This document shows positions 7,310-14,526 of a DNA stretch of 15,846 nucleotides, one piece after another. Source of the DNA: Akkermansiaceae bacterium (GTDB taxonomy: Bacteria; Verrucomicrobiota; Verrucomicrobiia; Verrucomicrobiales; Akkermansiaceae); NCBI GenBank assembly GCA_014379305.1, contig JACMMB010000356.1, positions 1-15,846 on the forward strand, written 5' to 3'. The notes below the pieces were generated by a model. That model was not told the origin of the DNA, searched no databases, and saw only the letters and a list, made by a program, of their open reading frames with translations. The position numbers and the translations under genes are program-made. Numbering within the stretch: position 1 is the stretch's first letter; each line of letters begins with the position of its first letter.

Positions 7310-8434
7310 TCACGCCATGGCTGGCATGGTGATTCGGGAGAGCTGGCGCATGAGTGCGCGGGTTTCATTTTGCCAATCCTGGAGAACTTCACGCGAAAGC
7401 TGGACCCGATCAGTGACGGCTTGTTCAAGCTCGTGATAATTTGCCGCCAGTTGCTCAGCGACTTTTGAAAGCAGATCGGCGGTGCGTTGGCAATAGCCCG
7501 GACCGACAGACTTGATTTGGTGGATACGGTCTTCGGCACGGCGACGGGCTTCGCCCATTTCCGCAAGCAGAATCTTGCTGTCGGGGACGCGGCGGAGACC
7601 TTCGACTAGGCCCAGTTTGGAGAGTGTCCAGATGGTCCATTTTGAAGGATCCCACTGCCATGGTTTGACGCCGTTGCGGTAGTCGTGTTGGAACTCGTGG
7701 TGGTAGTTATGGTAGCCTTCACCAAAAGTGAGGAAAGCCATGACGGCGCTGTCACGGGCGCTGTGCTTGTTTGAATAGGGCTGGCTGCCGACCGTATGGC
7801 AAAGGGAGTTGATGAAAAAGGTGCAGTGCTGGGCGATTACAATACGCGTCACCCCGGCGATGAGGAATCCGCCGAGTGCTCCTTGAACAGGATCGAGGCC
7901 AAACATGGTGTTCCAGCCGTAGCCGATGGCTGCGGGAAGAATCAGGCCGACGAACAAGCCAATCCAGTGAGTGTATTTGTGCTGCCACATCACGAGCTTG
8001 TCCTTGCGCAGGTCGGCAACGTTGTCCATTGGCGGCTCGGGGTCGAGCTTGAACAGGAGCCAGCCGATGTGCGCCCAGAAAAAACCTTTGGAGATGTCGT
8101 AGGGGTCTTCGTCGTGATCGACGTGTTTGTGATGGCGGCGATGATCGGAAGACCAGTTGAGGCAAGAGTTTTCAAAGGCACAGGCACCGAAGATCAGGGT
8201 GAAGAATTTCACCGGAGTTTTTGCCTTAAAGGCAAGATGGGAAAAAAGCCTGTGGTAGCCAACGGTGATGCTCATCATCGTGGCGCACAGATAGAAGAAG
8301 AACATGCCGAACTGGAACCAATCGATGCCGTAGTGGAAAAAATAAATCGGAGCGCCGATGATTGCGATGAGGGCTGTGCCGATTAGGAAGCTGGAAGTGA
8401 TCCAGTTGACGCGGTCGAAAGGTATGCGGAACAT
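7310..8434 (-). CDS. Membrane di-iron acyl-CoA/acyl-lipid desaturase (delta-9 type) with helical C-terminal extension
   Basis: A 374-residue protein from the ATG at 8432-8434 (MFRIPFDRVNW); the frame is open 22 codons further upstream, but that segment looks noncoding. It shows the three histidine boxes of integral-membrane fatty acid desaturases: HRLFSH at 61-66, HRRHH at 98-102 and HNYHH at 242-246 (in GEGYHNYHHEF). Hydrophobic membrane segments flank them near 12-33, 38-58, 157-175 and 185-200. It introduces a double bond into saturated acyl chains using O2 and an electron donor, tuning membrane fluidity. The core ends near residue 285. About 85 more residues form a charged, heptad-like helical tail (AEMGEARRRAEDRIHQIK onward) that I do not recognise from canonical bacterial members. 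It is monocistronic: a terminator follows, and another gene's terminator lies upstream at 8591-8621. Confidence 0.92.
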   Translation of the reverse strand: MFRIPFDRVNWITSSFLIGTALIAIIGAPIYFFHYGIDWFQFGMFFFYLCATMMSITVGYHRLFSHLAFKAKTPVKFFTLIFGACAFENSCLNWSSDHRRHHKHVDHDEDPYDISKGFFWAHIGWLLFKLDPEPPMDNVADLRKDKLVMWQHKYTHWIGLFVGLILPAAIGYGWNTMFGLDPVQGALGGFLIAGVTRIVIAQHCTFFINSLCHTVGSQPYSNKHSARDSAVMAFLTFGEGYHNYHHEFQHDYRNGVKPWQWDPSKWTIWTLSKLGLVEGLRRVPDSKILLAEMGEARRRAEDRIHQIKSVGPGYCQRTADLLSKVAEQLAANYHELEQAVTDRVQLSREVLQDWQNETRALMRQLSRITMPAMA

Positions 8435-8590
8435 GTTATGCGGGTTGCTGGGATGCGGGCAGACGTGAATTGGGTTATGTCTGGCACGGAAACCTTGCAC
8501 CTCTTAGTCGTAGAACGGACCAGTTGCAAGGAGTGATTTTTTGCGGGACAGCTGGATCGGGCCTGAGCCAGTTTTATATGGACACAAAAA

Positions 8591-8621
8591 AAATCCGTGA
8601 TAACTGGCGTATCACGGATTT
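8591..8621 (-). terminator. Rho-independent terminator of the 8642-9328 PEP-CTERM gene
   Basis: An 11-bp perfect stem, AAATCCGTGAT (8591-8601) with ATCACGGATTT (8611-8621), closes a 9-base loop. On the minus strand the hairpin runs directly into TTTTTTTTGTG. It lies 20 bases after the stop codon of the PEP-CTERM gene. Confidence 0.88.
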
Positions 8622-8641
8622 AAGGAAAATTTTTCCAGCAA

Positions 8642-9328
8642 CTACGCACGCCGACGGCGGGTGGCCAAGCCAAGTACTGCCAGACCGGAAAGAATCGCCG
8701 TACTAGGCTCGGGTACCACCGTGTAAATGACGGTGATGGTTCCGTTTGCCGTGACCGGGGTGGTGGCGGTTTCGATTCCGCTATTGAAGCTGAGGCTACC
8801 AATTTGTGAAGACTTGGCAGTGATCGTGTAAGTTCCCGGGCCGACATATTGGCTAAAGAACATTGAGTTTACGTCGTCGCCGCCGCTGCTTGTCTGGGTC
8901 GTTCCATTGAGGGCGCCACCATCGGGTCCGGTGGGATCGTAATCGTTGAGGCCGTCTCCAACGTTTGCAGCGAGATTGAAAGTTTGGGAATTCACCGAGC
9001 TGACATCGTTAATGATCGGGTTAAACGATGAGTTGAGGAGGTTCACATCCGATGAGGTCGCGTCCAACTCGGCACCGAAGTTCACAGTGACGTTCGCAGC
9101 GGTATTGGAGTCGTTATCGACAATAAACCGGCCACCGTCAATGGTGAGGGAATACTGCACCTCTACATTCAACAGGTCAGCAACATTGCCGTTATATTTG
9201 TTGAACAGGAGGGGGGCACTGAAGTCAGGCACTCCGCTGAAATTCAGCGTTTGCGTGATGAAAGTCTGGGAATGAGCAAGACCAGACAAGGCGGCGCAAA
9301 TAGCCGCAATAGTTGCGATTGTTTTCAT
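8642..9328 (-). CDS. PEP-CTERM protein, choice-of-anchor-E-like
   Basis: A 228-residue exported protein from the ATG at 9326-9328. It has a clean Sec signal peptide (MKTIATIAAICAALSGLAHS, cleavage near AHS-QT). The C-terminal sorting signal is VPEPSTAILSGLAVLGLATRRRRA: VPEP at 205-208, a hydrophobic helix and four arginines. The passenger has the order FSAPLLFNKYNG, then LLNVEVQYSLTIDG, then an NDSNTAANVTVNFGAEL stretch. This matches the 'choice-of-anchor E' type of short beta-sandwich passenger, which occurs with PEP-CTERM and other anchors and has no established enzymatic role. Export and exosortase-dependent sorting are inferred from the family. The gene stands alone: terminator downstream, long AT-rich region upstream. 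Confidence 0.88.
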   Translation of the reverse strand: MKTIATIAAICAALSGLAHSQTFITQTLNFSGVPDFSAPLLFNKYNGNVADLLNVEVQYSLTIDGGRFIVDNDSNTAANVTVNFGAELDATSSDVNLLNSSFNPIINDVSSVNSQTFNLAANVGDGLNDYDPTGPDGGALNGTTQTSSGGDDVNSMFFSQYVGPGTYTITAKSSQIGSLSFNSGIETATTPVTANGTITVIYTVVPEPSTAILSGLAVLGLATRRRRA

Positions 9329-9617
9329 GGGGGGAAGTTCTTAGCGAACGTTGAAAGTCTTCCTAAAAAGGAATTAATTGCGAGATTTTTCTACAATAAT
9401 TTTGAGTAGTTGATAGTCCGGATAACAATCACAGTTCAAAATGAAATTATAAACTGTTTATCTTAAGCCAATTGGTTGGGTGAATTTTGCTAAATGCAGC
9501 TCTAAAACTTTAACGGGAATGTGCGGATAATAGTTAAGATTGCTTTAATTAGATGCGAATATCCATTCCGAGGCAACGAACTCGACATTTTGCCGGTCAC
9601 GTTCCTACCATCCATTC
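9329..9617. other. AT-rich divergent intergenic region
   Basis: These 289 bases separate the PEP-CTERM gene (minus) from the Nudix gene (plus) and are clearly more AT-rich than their surroundings, as expected for a divergent promoter region. A perfect TATAAT is present on the minus strand at 9446-9451, but it lacks a good -35 hexamer at 16-18 bp and is 118 bp from the start codon, so it is only a weak candidate promoter. I see no gene, RNA or long repeat in it. Confidence 0.4.
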
Positions 9618-10097
9618 GTGAACCGAGTGGATTGGGATAATTGGGGCGCGGAAATCAAAGCGACGTTACTTTTCGTCGTGCGGGGCGGCGAAATTCTCTT
9701 GATCGAGAAAAAACGGGGCCATGGGGCGGGAAAAGTGAACGGGCCGGGTGGCAAGATTGAAGCGGACGAGACGCCACTGGCCTGCGCGGTGCGGGAAACG
9801 GAGGAGGAGCTGCTTATTTCCGTGAAGGACGCGAGGAAAGTCGGGGAGCTATGGTTCGAAATGTCGGACTATCCGAGTATCCTGTGCCATGTCTTTCTGG
9901 CAAGTGAGTTCGAGGGAACCCCCACGGAAACGGACGAGGCGGTGCCTCTCTGGGTAGGTGTGGACGAAATTCCCTACGCGCGAATGTGGGAGGATGATAG
10001 CCATTGGCTACCCTTGGTGTTGGCTGGGAAAAGGTTCAGAGGAAAGTTTGTGTTCGAAGCGGAGAAGATGCTTTGGAAAGAGATCAGCGACCTATAA
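9618..10097 (+). CDS. Nudix hydrolase, MTH1/NUDT1-like (oxidised purine nucleotide sanitation)
   Basis: A 159-residue protein starting at GTG 9618; no in-frame ATG exists before residue 82. The Nudix box lies at about 44-67: GGKIEADE, then RETEEEL. Its catalytic RE..EE core is intact, but the usual glycine after EE is leucine (EELLI) and the hydrophobic position after RE is Thr. The closest resemblance I recognise is human MTH1. The phrase KKRGHGAGKVNGPGGK (31-46) matches its KKRGFGAGRWNGFGGK, including the substrate-contacting Asn (N41). MWEDDSHW (123-130) matches MWPDDSYW, including the Trp and two Asp residues that read the oxidised base. The expected reaction is hydrolysis of 8-oxo-dGTP or 2-hydroxy-dATP to the monophosphate plus pyrophosphate, limiting mutagenesis. 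It is convergent with the next gene, 8 bp apart. Family is certain, substrate inferred. Confidence 0.88.
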   Translation: MNRVDWDNWGAEIKATLLFVVRGGEILLIEKKRGHGAGKVNGPGGKIEADETPLACAVRETEEELLISVKDARKVGELWFEMSDYPSILCHVFLASEFEGTPTETDEAVPLWVGVDEIPYARMWEDDSHWLPLVLAGKRFRGKFVFEAEKMLWKEISDL

Positions 10098-10105
10098 AGC
10101 GTGCT

Positions 10106-10963
10106 TCAGGCCTTCGATTTCGCGTAGCCTTTGAGATATCCGGCGCATTGAGCGACTTCACATTGGTTGGTCTTCCAGTTGTGTTCGTATTCGATGGAAA
10201 CGTTACCGGCGAATTTATGTTTGCGAACCTCATCGAGAATGGCGACCAGATCAATGATGCCCGTGCCGAAAGGACGGTCATGGGACCACTCGCCGATTTT
10301 CTCGCGATCTTTCAGGTGAAACGCGTGAATGCGGGAGGCATTCTTTTTGATGACTTCAAGGGGGTCGAGGCCGGAGGTGGCCCAGTGGCCGAGGTCGGCG
10401 CAATAGCCGAGATTAGGATGGCGGCCTTCGATGGCTTTGGAAACTGTTTCCGGATTCCAGAGGGCGGTAGGCTTGGGATGGTTGTGGAAGCAGACCTTGA
10501 GATCGTATTCCTTGGCAAGTTTCTCGATCACATCGAGTGCTTCCAATGACTCGGTGGTGACTCCATACATCCCGAAGCGCTTGGCAAACTCGAAGGTCTT
10601 GCGGGCTTCCGCCTCATCCTTGGATATGGCGACGACACCATAATTGTAGGCGACGAGGCCATGTTCCTTGAGCTTCGCAGCGACCGCTTCAAAATGTTTG
10701 TCCTCCATGCCGGGCCCGATTTTCGCATCGCCATGATCGCCACCGATCTTCTGGTCGGGAAAAAGCTCGACGCCGCCCACACCAGCCCCGGCTGCCATTT
10801 CGATCGCTTCAAAGAGAGTGAACTCTTTAAAACTCCAACACTGGACTGAGATTCCGAAGCCGGCGGCGGTGATGGCTGCTTCTGTAATGGGAGCGCCCTT
10901 CGACCTGAGGGAGAGGAGGACGGAGGCGGCGGGGATCATGGTGAAAAGGTTTCTGCGTTTCAT
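10106..10963 (-). CDS. Secreted sugar phosphate isomerase/epimerase-like TIM-barrel protein
   Basis: A 285-residue protein from the ATG at 10961-10963. It belongs to the xylose-isomerase-like TIM-barrel (AP endonuclease 2) superfamily. Recognisable strands end in GVGGVELFPD (61-70), LKVCFHNHPKP (155-165), LGYCADLGHW (185-194), RIHAFHLKD (211-219) and NVSIEYEHNW (254-263). Candidate divalent-metal ligands are E138 or E66, D190, H216 and E258. The N-terminus MKRRNLFTMIPAASVLLS has a twin arginine followed by a hydrophobic stretch, so Tat export is plausible. Periplasmic members of this family are common in Verrucomicrobia and Planctomycetes, where they sit in carbohydrate catabolism, but no sugar-pathway neighbour is present to suggest a substrate. 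It is divergent from the 11083 gene (119 bp apart) and convergent with the Nudix gene. The superfamily is solid, the reaction unknown. Confidence 0.82.
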   Translation of the reverse strand: MKRRNLFTMIPAASVLLSLRSKGAPITEAAITAAGFGISVQCWSFKEFTLFEAIEMAAGAGVGGVELFPDQKIGGDHGDAKIGPGMEDKHFEAVAAKLKEHGLVAYNYGVVAISKDEAEARKTFEFAKRFGMYGVTTESLEALDVIEKLAKEYDLKVCFHNHPKPTALWNPETVSKAIEGRHPNLGYCADLGHWATSGLDPLEVIKKNASRIHAFHLKDREKIGEWSHDRPFGTGIIDLVAILDEVRKHKFAGNVSIEYEHNWKTNQCEVAQCAGYLKGYAKSKA

Positions 10964-11082
10964 GGGCTTCAGACATCAATGTGACGATTGGATTCCAGCC
11001 TGCAATGAATTTTTGATATTACCGCCGTCGATTTAGGGGTTCGACTTTTTGATCAATACGGATCAGGTTCTCCGGCCAGTCT

Positions 11083-12285
11083 ATGATTATCCGGGTGTTA
11101 TTCCTTCTTTTTGCAATCGCTGCGAGTGCCATGGCGCATCATCTGGAGCGCGTCTGGACGGATGATCGGGGCCGCAGCACCAAGGCGGTTCTGCTGAAAG
11201 TGGAAAACAACTGCGCCATACTTTTGCTGGCAGACGGGCGGGAGTCACCCTTCCCATTGGCAAAGCTGTCAAAGGTCGATCAGGCTTTTATCGAGAAGTT
11301 CGGGCTGGACGGGCATGACGAGGCTCCGGCGGAAACGGCGGGTGGGCAGACTACACCGGATGCCCCGGAAGACAATTTCGATGCCGCCTGGCCGGAGCGC
11401 GTCAGCTTTGAAGGCGACCCGGAGATCACCACCATGATCGAGGATGCCGGGGAGAAAAAGTTCGTCTATGAGTCGGCGCATTATCGCTTCAATTGCGATG
11501 TGCGGCTTTCGAAAAGCGTGGTGAAAGGTTTAGCCGTGATGTTCGAGGCAACGCATCGCTTTGTCCGCGAGCTGCCGCTGTCGATCCATGGCGGGAAGCA
11601 GACGGATGGGAAATATCAGATTATCCTTTTTGAAAACAAAGCCGATTACATCGCGGCAGGCGGCCCGCCGGCCAGTGCGGGCGTTTTCATAGGCGGCCAG
11701 AATATCGTGATGGTGCCGCTGACCAGCATTGGCGTTCAGAAAGTGGGTAGCGGATACATGCTGGATCGGGATAAATCGAGCAAGACACTGCCTCACGAAC
11801 TCGTGCACCAGCTCACGCCGGACGCATACTACTCTCCCGGCGCGATGGGGTGGTTCACCGAGGGACTGGCGGAATACGTCGCGGTCACCCCCTACCGCAG
11901 CGGTTCCTTCAATGTGCGGAACAATTTCAAGGCACTCGTGGCGTATGCGACCGCCTACGGAAAGGAAAACACCGGCGGGCGGGGACTTGGGACGGAGATC
12001 AACCTCGGCAGTTTGGAGAAATTCATGCTCATGGAATATGCCTCCTTTACCGCAGAGCCCCAGCTTAACTACGGCTGCGGCTTGCTGATCACGAATTATT
12101 TTTTCCACCTGGATCGCAATGAAGATGGCGCGCGGATCAAGAAATTCCTCCAAGCTATCAAAGCGGGCAAGCAGGGCCAGGCGGCGATCGATGTCCTGCT
12201 CGACGGCCAGACTTATCCGGAGCTTGAAAAGGAAATCGCCAAGGCCTATTCCCGCAAGGGCGTGGACTTCATTTTCTCCGACTGA
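11083..12285 (+). CDS. Exported SHD1-domain plus putative zinc metallopeptidase-like protein
   Basis: A 400-residue protein from the ATG at 11083 with a signal peptide (MIIRVLFLLFAIAASAMA). Residues about 22-72 form an SHD1-like beta module (RVWTDDRGRSTKAVLLKV, then LLADGRESPFPLAKLSKVDQAFI), a small domain widespread in exported Verrucomicrobia/Planctomycetes proteins. A Pro/Glu-rich linker leads to a C-terminal domain with the zincin motif HELVHQ at 238-243 and a downstream WFTEGLAEY at 257-265, whose E260 or E264 could be the third zinc ligand of a gluzincin. The pattern resembles DUF1570/peptidase MA-like proteins. No substrate is known. It opens a likely operon: RlmN starts 30 bp after its stop, with no terminator between. 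The protease fold is probable from the motif; activity is inferred. Confidence 0.72.
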   Translation: MIIRVLFLLFAIAASAMAHHLERVWTDDRGRSTKAVLLKVENNCAILLLADGRESPFPLAKLSKVDQAFIEKFGLDGHDEAPAETAGGQTTPDAPEDNFDAAWPERVSFEGDPEITTMIEDAGEKKFVYESAHYRFNCDVRLSKSVVKGLAVMFEATHRFVRELPLSIHGGKQTDGKYQIILFENKADYIAAGGPPASAGVFIGGQNIVMVPLTSIGVQKVGSGYMLDRDKSSKTLPHELVHQLTPDAYYSPGAMGWFTEGLAEYVAVTPYRSGSFNVRNNFKALVAYATAYGKENTGGRGLGTEINLGSLEKFMLMEYASFTAEPQLNYGCGLLITNYFFHLDRNEDGARIKKFLQAIKAGKQGQAAIDVLLDGQTYPELEKEIAKAYSRKGVDFIFSD

Positions 12286-12315
12286 TCCGCGCGCGACGAT
12301 CCATCCACTTCCTTG

Positions 12316-13392
12316 ATGACGCTCCCCGCACTGCCCGGCCAATCGCCCGAAGCCCTCTCGCTGTGGCTTCATGAGCAAGGCGAGCCATCGTTCCGGGCGA
12401 AGCAGATTCTCGAGTGGGTGTGGAAAAAGAAGGTCGTTTCCTTCGATGCGATGACCAATCTTCCGGCGGCGTTGCGGGAAAAGCTGGCGGCGTCTTTCCG
12501 GCTCTCCGCGCTGACCCATTCCCAGACCCAGGGCAGCGCGGACACGACGCGGAAATTCCTCTTCAAGCTACATGACGGCCGCTACGTGGAGTCCGTGCTC
12601 ATCCCCGCGAACCCGGCGCTCTATGGCGAGAAATCGGATCGCCGGACGCTGTGTGTTTCCTCGCAGGTGGGTTGCGCCTATGGCTGCAAATTCTGCGCCT
12701 CCGGCCTCGCCGGCTTCGCGCGGAATCTCGATCCAGCGGAAATTGCCGGGCAAGTGCTGGCGGCGGAACAGATTGCGGGGGAGCGGGTGGACAGCCTGGT
12801 TTTCATGGGCATGGGCGAGCCCCTGGCGAATTTCAAAAACCTGATGGCGGCCATCGCGCTCATCACCGGGCCGGAGACCCTGCATCTGGGTGCGCGGCAT
12901 TTGACCATTTCCACCTCCGGGCTGGTGCCGCAGATCAGGGAACTCGCCGATCATCCCCAGCAGATCCGCCTGGCGATTTCATTTCACGGCGCCACCGATG
13001 AGGTGCGGGACCGGATCATGCCGGTGAACAAAAAATATCCGGTGGCCGAGCTGATGGCGGCGCTCGATGATTGGAACGCCGGGAAAAAGCAGAAGCTCAC
13101 GCTGGAATATATTTTAATCCAGGGGGTCAATGACTCGCTGGAGCAGGCGGGGATTCTCGCGCGGCACGCCCGCGGCATCCGCGCCAAGGTGAACCTGATT
13201 CCGTACAATACCGTCGAGGGTCTGGAGTGGAAACGGCCGGCGATTTCCCATTGCCGGGCCTTTCAGGAAGTGCTCAAAGACGCCGGAGTGATGGCGACCC
13301 TGCGGATTGAGAAAGGCCATGATATCGATGCCGCCTGCGGGCAGTTGCGGCTGAAGCGGGAAACGGCGGAGGGACTGATCCAAGAAGCTTGA
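12316..13392 (+). CDS. rlmN: Dual-specificity 23S rRNA/tRNA adenine-C2 methyltransferase RlmN
   Basis: A 358-residue radical-SAM enzyme that methylates C2 of A2503 in 23S rRNA and of A37 in certain tRNAs, tuning peptidyl-transfer accuracy. I chose ATG 12316 over the adjoining in-frame TTG at 12313. The 4Fe-4S ligands are C120, C124 and C127 (VGCAYGCKFCASG). C113 in TLCVSS matches the family's Cys118 (E. coli numbering). C341 in DIDAACGQL matches the methyl-carrying Cys355. Other family hallmarks are SLVFMGMGEPLANF (160-173), the Ser/Thr-rich strand LTISTSGLVP (196-205), LAISFHGATDEVRDRIMPVN (219-238), and IPYNTVEG (295-302). Length is normal. It sits between the protease-like gene and sua5 with about 30-bp gaps on both sides, suggesting cotranscription; no Shine-Dalgarno sequence is visible. 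Confidence 0.96.
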   Translation: MTLPALPGQSPEALSLWLHEQGEPSFRAKQILEWVWKKKVVSFDAMTNLPAALREKLAASFRLSALTHSQTQGSADTTRKFLFKLHDGRYVESVLIPANPALYGEKSDRRTLCVSSQVGCAYGCKFCASGLAGFARNLDPAEIAGQVLAAEQIAGERVDSLVFMGMGEPLANFKNLMAAIALITGPETLHLGARHLTISTSGLVPQIRELADHPQQIRLAISFHGATDEVRDRIMPVNKKYPVAELMAALDDWNAGKKQKLTLEYILIQGVNDSLEQAGILARHARGIRAKVNLIPYNTVEGLEWKRPAISHCRAFQEVLKDAGVMATLRIEKGHDIDAACGQLRLKRETAEGLIQEA

Positions 13393-13422
13393 AAGCCGGC
13401 GGCGCCTTTCCAATGATGCGGC

Positions 13423-14487
13423 GTGTGTGAGACGAAAACTATCGAGGCGACGGACGACGGCATGATGGAAGCGCGGGACGCGGCGGTCGCCCTCCTGCAA
13501 CGCGGCGATATCGTCGCCCTGCCGACGGAAACGGTGTATGGCCTGGCCGCCGATGCGTTCAACCCGGCGGCGGTGGCGAAGATTTTCGCGGCCAAGGAGC
13601 GGCCGGAGTTCGATCCGCTGATCGTTCACATCGCCTCGTTCAAGGATCTGAAAAGGGTGGCGGTGGTGCCGGAGGAGATTCAGGAAACGGTGAACCAGCT
13701 GGCGCGGCAATTCTGGCCCGGGCCGCTGACGATCATTTTGCCGAAGCAGCCGGAAGTGCCCGATCTGGTGACCGGCGGCCTGCTGACGGTAGCGGTCCGG
13801 CAGAGCGCGCATCCGCTGTTCCGGGCGATCAACCAGGCGCTGGGCAACCCGATTGCCGCCCCGAGCGCGAACCGCTTCGGCCGGATTTCCCCGACTTCCG
13901 CGGCGGCGGTGATGAAGGAGCTGGGTGGCCGGATTCCGCTGATCATCGATGCCGGGGCCTGCGCGGAGGGGCTGGAGAGCACGATCATCCGCATCGAGGC
14001 GCGGGTGGGGAAAAAACCGCTCTTTTACATCCACCGCGCGGGGCCGGTCACCAGGGAGCAGCTCCAGGAGTTCGGCAAGGTGGAGAAGGTGTTGCCGGGG
14101 GAAAAGCTGCTGGCCCCGGGCCAATTGGAAAGCCATTACGCGCCGCGCACGCCGTTCCGCCTGATCGGGAGGCCGGAGGATTTCGTGCCGGAGGAGGGGA
14201 AACGCTATGGCCTGCTCAGCTACACCGGGGAGGATGGCGGGGAATTCGTGCGCAGGCACGGCTGGGAAGTCGTCATCGCCCTCAGCCCCGGCAGCGGCAA
14301 GCTTGCCGAGGCGGCGATCCGGCTGTTTTACGCGATGCGGGAAATGGATGAAATGGAGCTGGATGAAATCATTGCCGAGCCGGTCAGCGAGACGGGCTTG
14401 GGCGTTGCCATCATGGATCGCCTGCGGCGGGCTTCGGCACAAAGGTCCCTGCCTAAATCCACAAAAAAGACCGGCGATCCAATGTAG
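13423..14487 (+). CDS. sua5: L-threonylcarbamoyladenylate synthase, two-domain Sua5 type (tRNA t6A synthesis)
   Basis: A 354-residue protein from GTG 13423; the ATG at 13462 (M14) is an alternative start just before the YrdC domain. The YrdC/Sua5 catalytic domain spans about 16-205: IVALPTETVYGLAADA (30-45), KIFAAKERPEFDPLIVHI (53-70), FWPGPLTIIL (98-107), APSANRFGRISPT (146-158) and GLESTIIR (183-190). The linker PGQLESHYAPRTP (232-244) and a C-terminal Sua5 domain of about 100 residues make it Sua5-like rather than the shorter TsaC. It condenses threonine, bicarbonate and ATP to threonylcarbamoyl-AMP, used to build t6A37 in ANN-decoding tRNAs. It lies 30 bp after rlmN. Its final 16 codons (from about 14440) and its stop lie within the repeated 83-bp module, and the stop overlaps the terminator hairpin of the convergent gene, so its natural C-terminus may have been altered. 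Confidence 0.94.
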   Translation: MCETKTIEATDDGMMEARDAAVALLQRGDIVALPTETVYGLAADAFNPAAVAKIFAAKERPEFDPLIVHIASFKDLKRVAVVPEEIQETVNQLARQFWPGPLTIILPKQPEVPDLVTGGLLTVAVRQSAHPLFRAINQALGNPIAAPSANRFGRISPTSAAAVMKELGGRIPLIIDAGACAEGLESTIIRIEARVGKKPLFYIHRAGPVTREQLQEFGKVEKVLPGEKLLAPGQLESHYAPRTPFRLIGRPEDFVPEEGKRYGLLSYTGEDGGEFVRRHGWEVVIALSPGSGKLAEAAIRLFYAMREMDEMELDEIIAEPVSETGLGVAIMDRLRRASAQRSLPKSTKKTGDPM

Positions 14488-14521
14488 ATCGCCGGTCCTG
14501 TGAATGGTTTGATCGCTATTC
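14439..14521. repeat. 83-bp direct repeat, copy A
   Basis: This segment (beginning ACAAAGGTCCCTGCC, ending GAATGGTTTGATCGCTATTC) recurs in the same orientation at 15428-15510. By hand alignment about 76 of 84 columns agree, with one single-base gap in each copy. Differences inside the hairpin fall in the loop or at the stem base next to it. Copy A overlaps the end of sua5 and ends 5 bases before the stop of the minus-strand PEP-CTERM gene. Confidence 0.9.
14469..14497 (-). terminator. Rho-independent terminator of the 14527-15177 PEP-CTERM gene, overlapping the sua5 stop
   Basis: An 11-bp GC-rich perfect stem, GACCGGCGATC (14469-14479) with GATCGCCGGTC (14487-14497), closes a 7-base loop. 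On the minus strand the hairpin ends in CGCCGGTCTTTTTTGTGG. In the plus direction no T tract follows, so it mainly serves the minus-strand gene. The sua5 stop codon TAG (14485-14487) lies in the loop and first stem base. Confidence 0.9.
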
Positions 14522-14526
14522 GCAGT

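Noticed and set aside
6657..9328. A defence or secondary-metabolite island formed by the DinB-like gene, desaturase and PEP-CTERM gene
   Set aside because: The desaturase and PEP-CTERM genes have their own terminators and the functions do not form a pathway; there is no evidence for a linked system.
11530..12519. 329-codon minus-strand open frame under the SHD1-zincin gene
   Set aside because: The plus-strand frame has the signal peptide, SHD1 pattern and HELVH motif. The antisense product has none.
13114..14442. 442-codon open frame on the minus strand across rlmN and sua5
   Set aside because: The Arg/His/Pro-rich translation has no recognisable motif and fully overlaps two certain genes; an antisense shadow.
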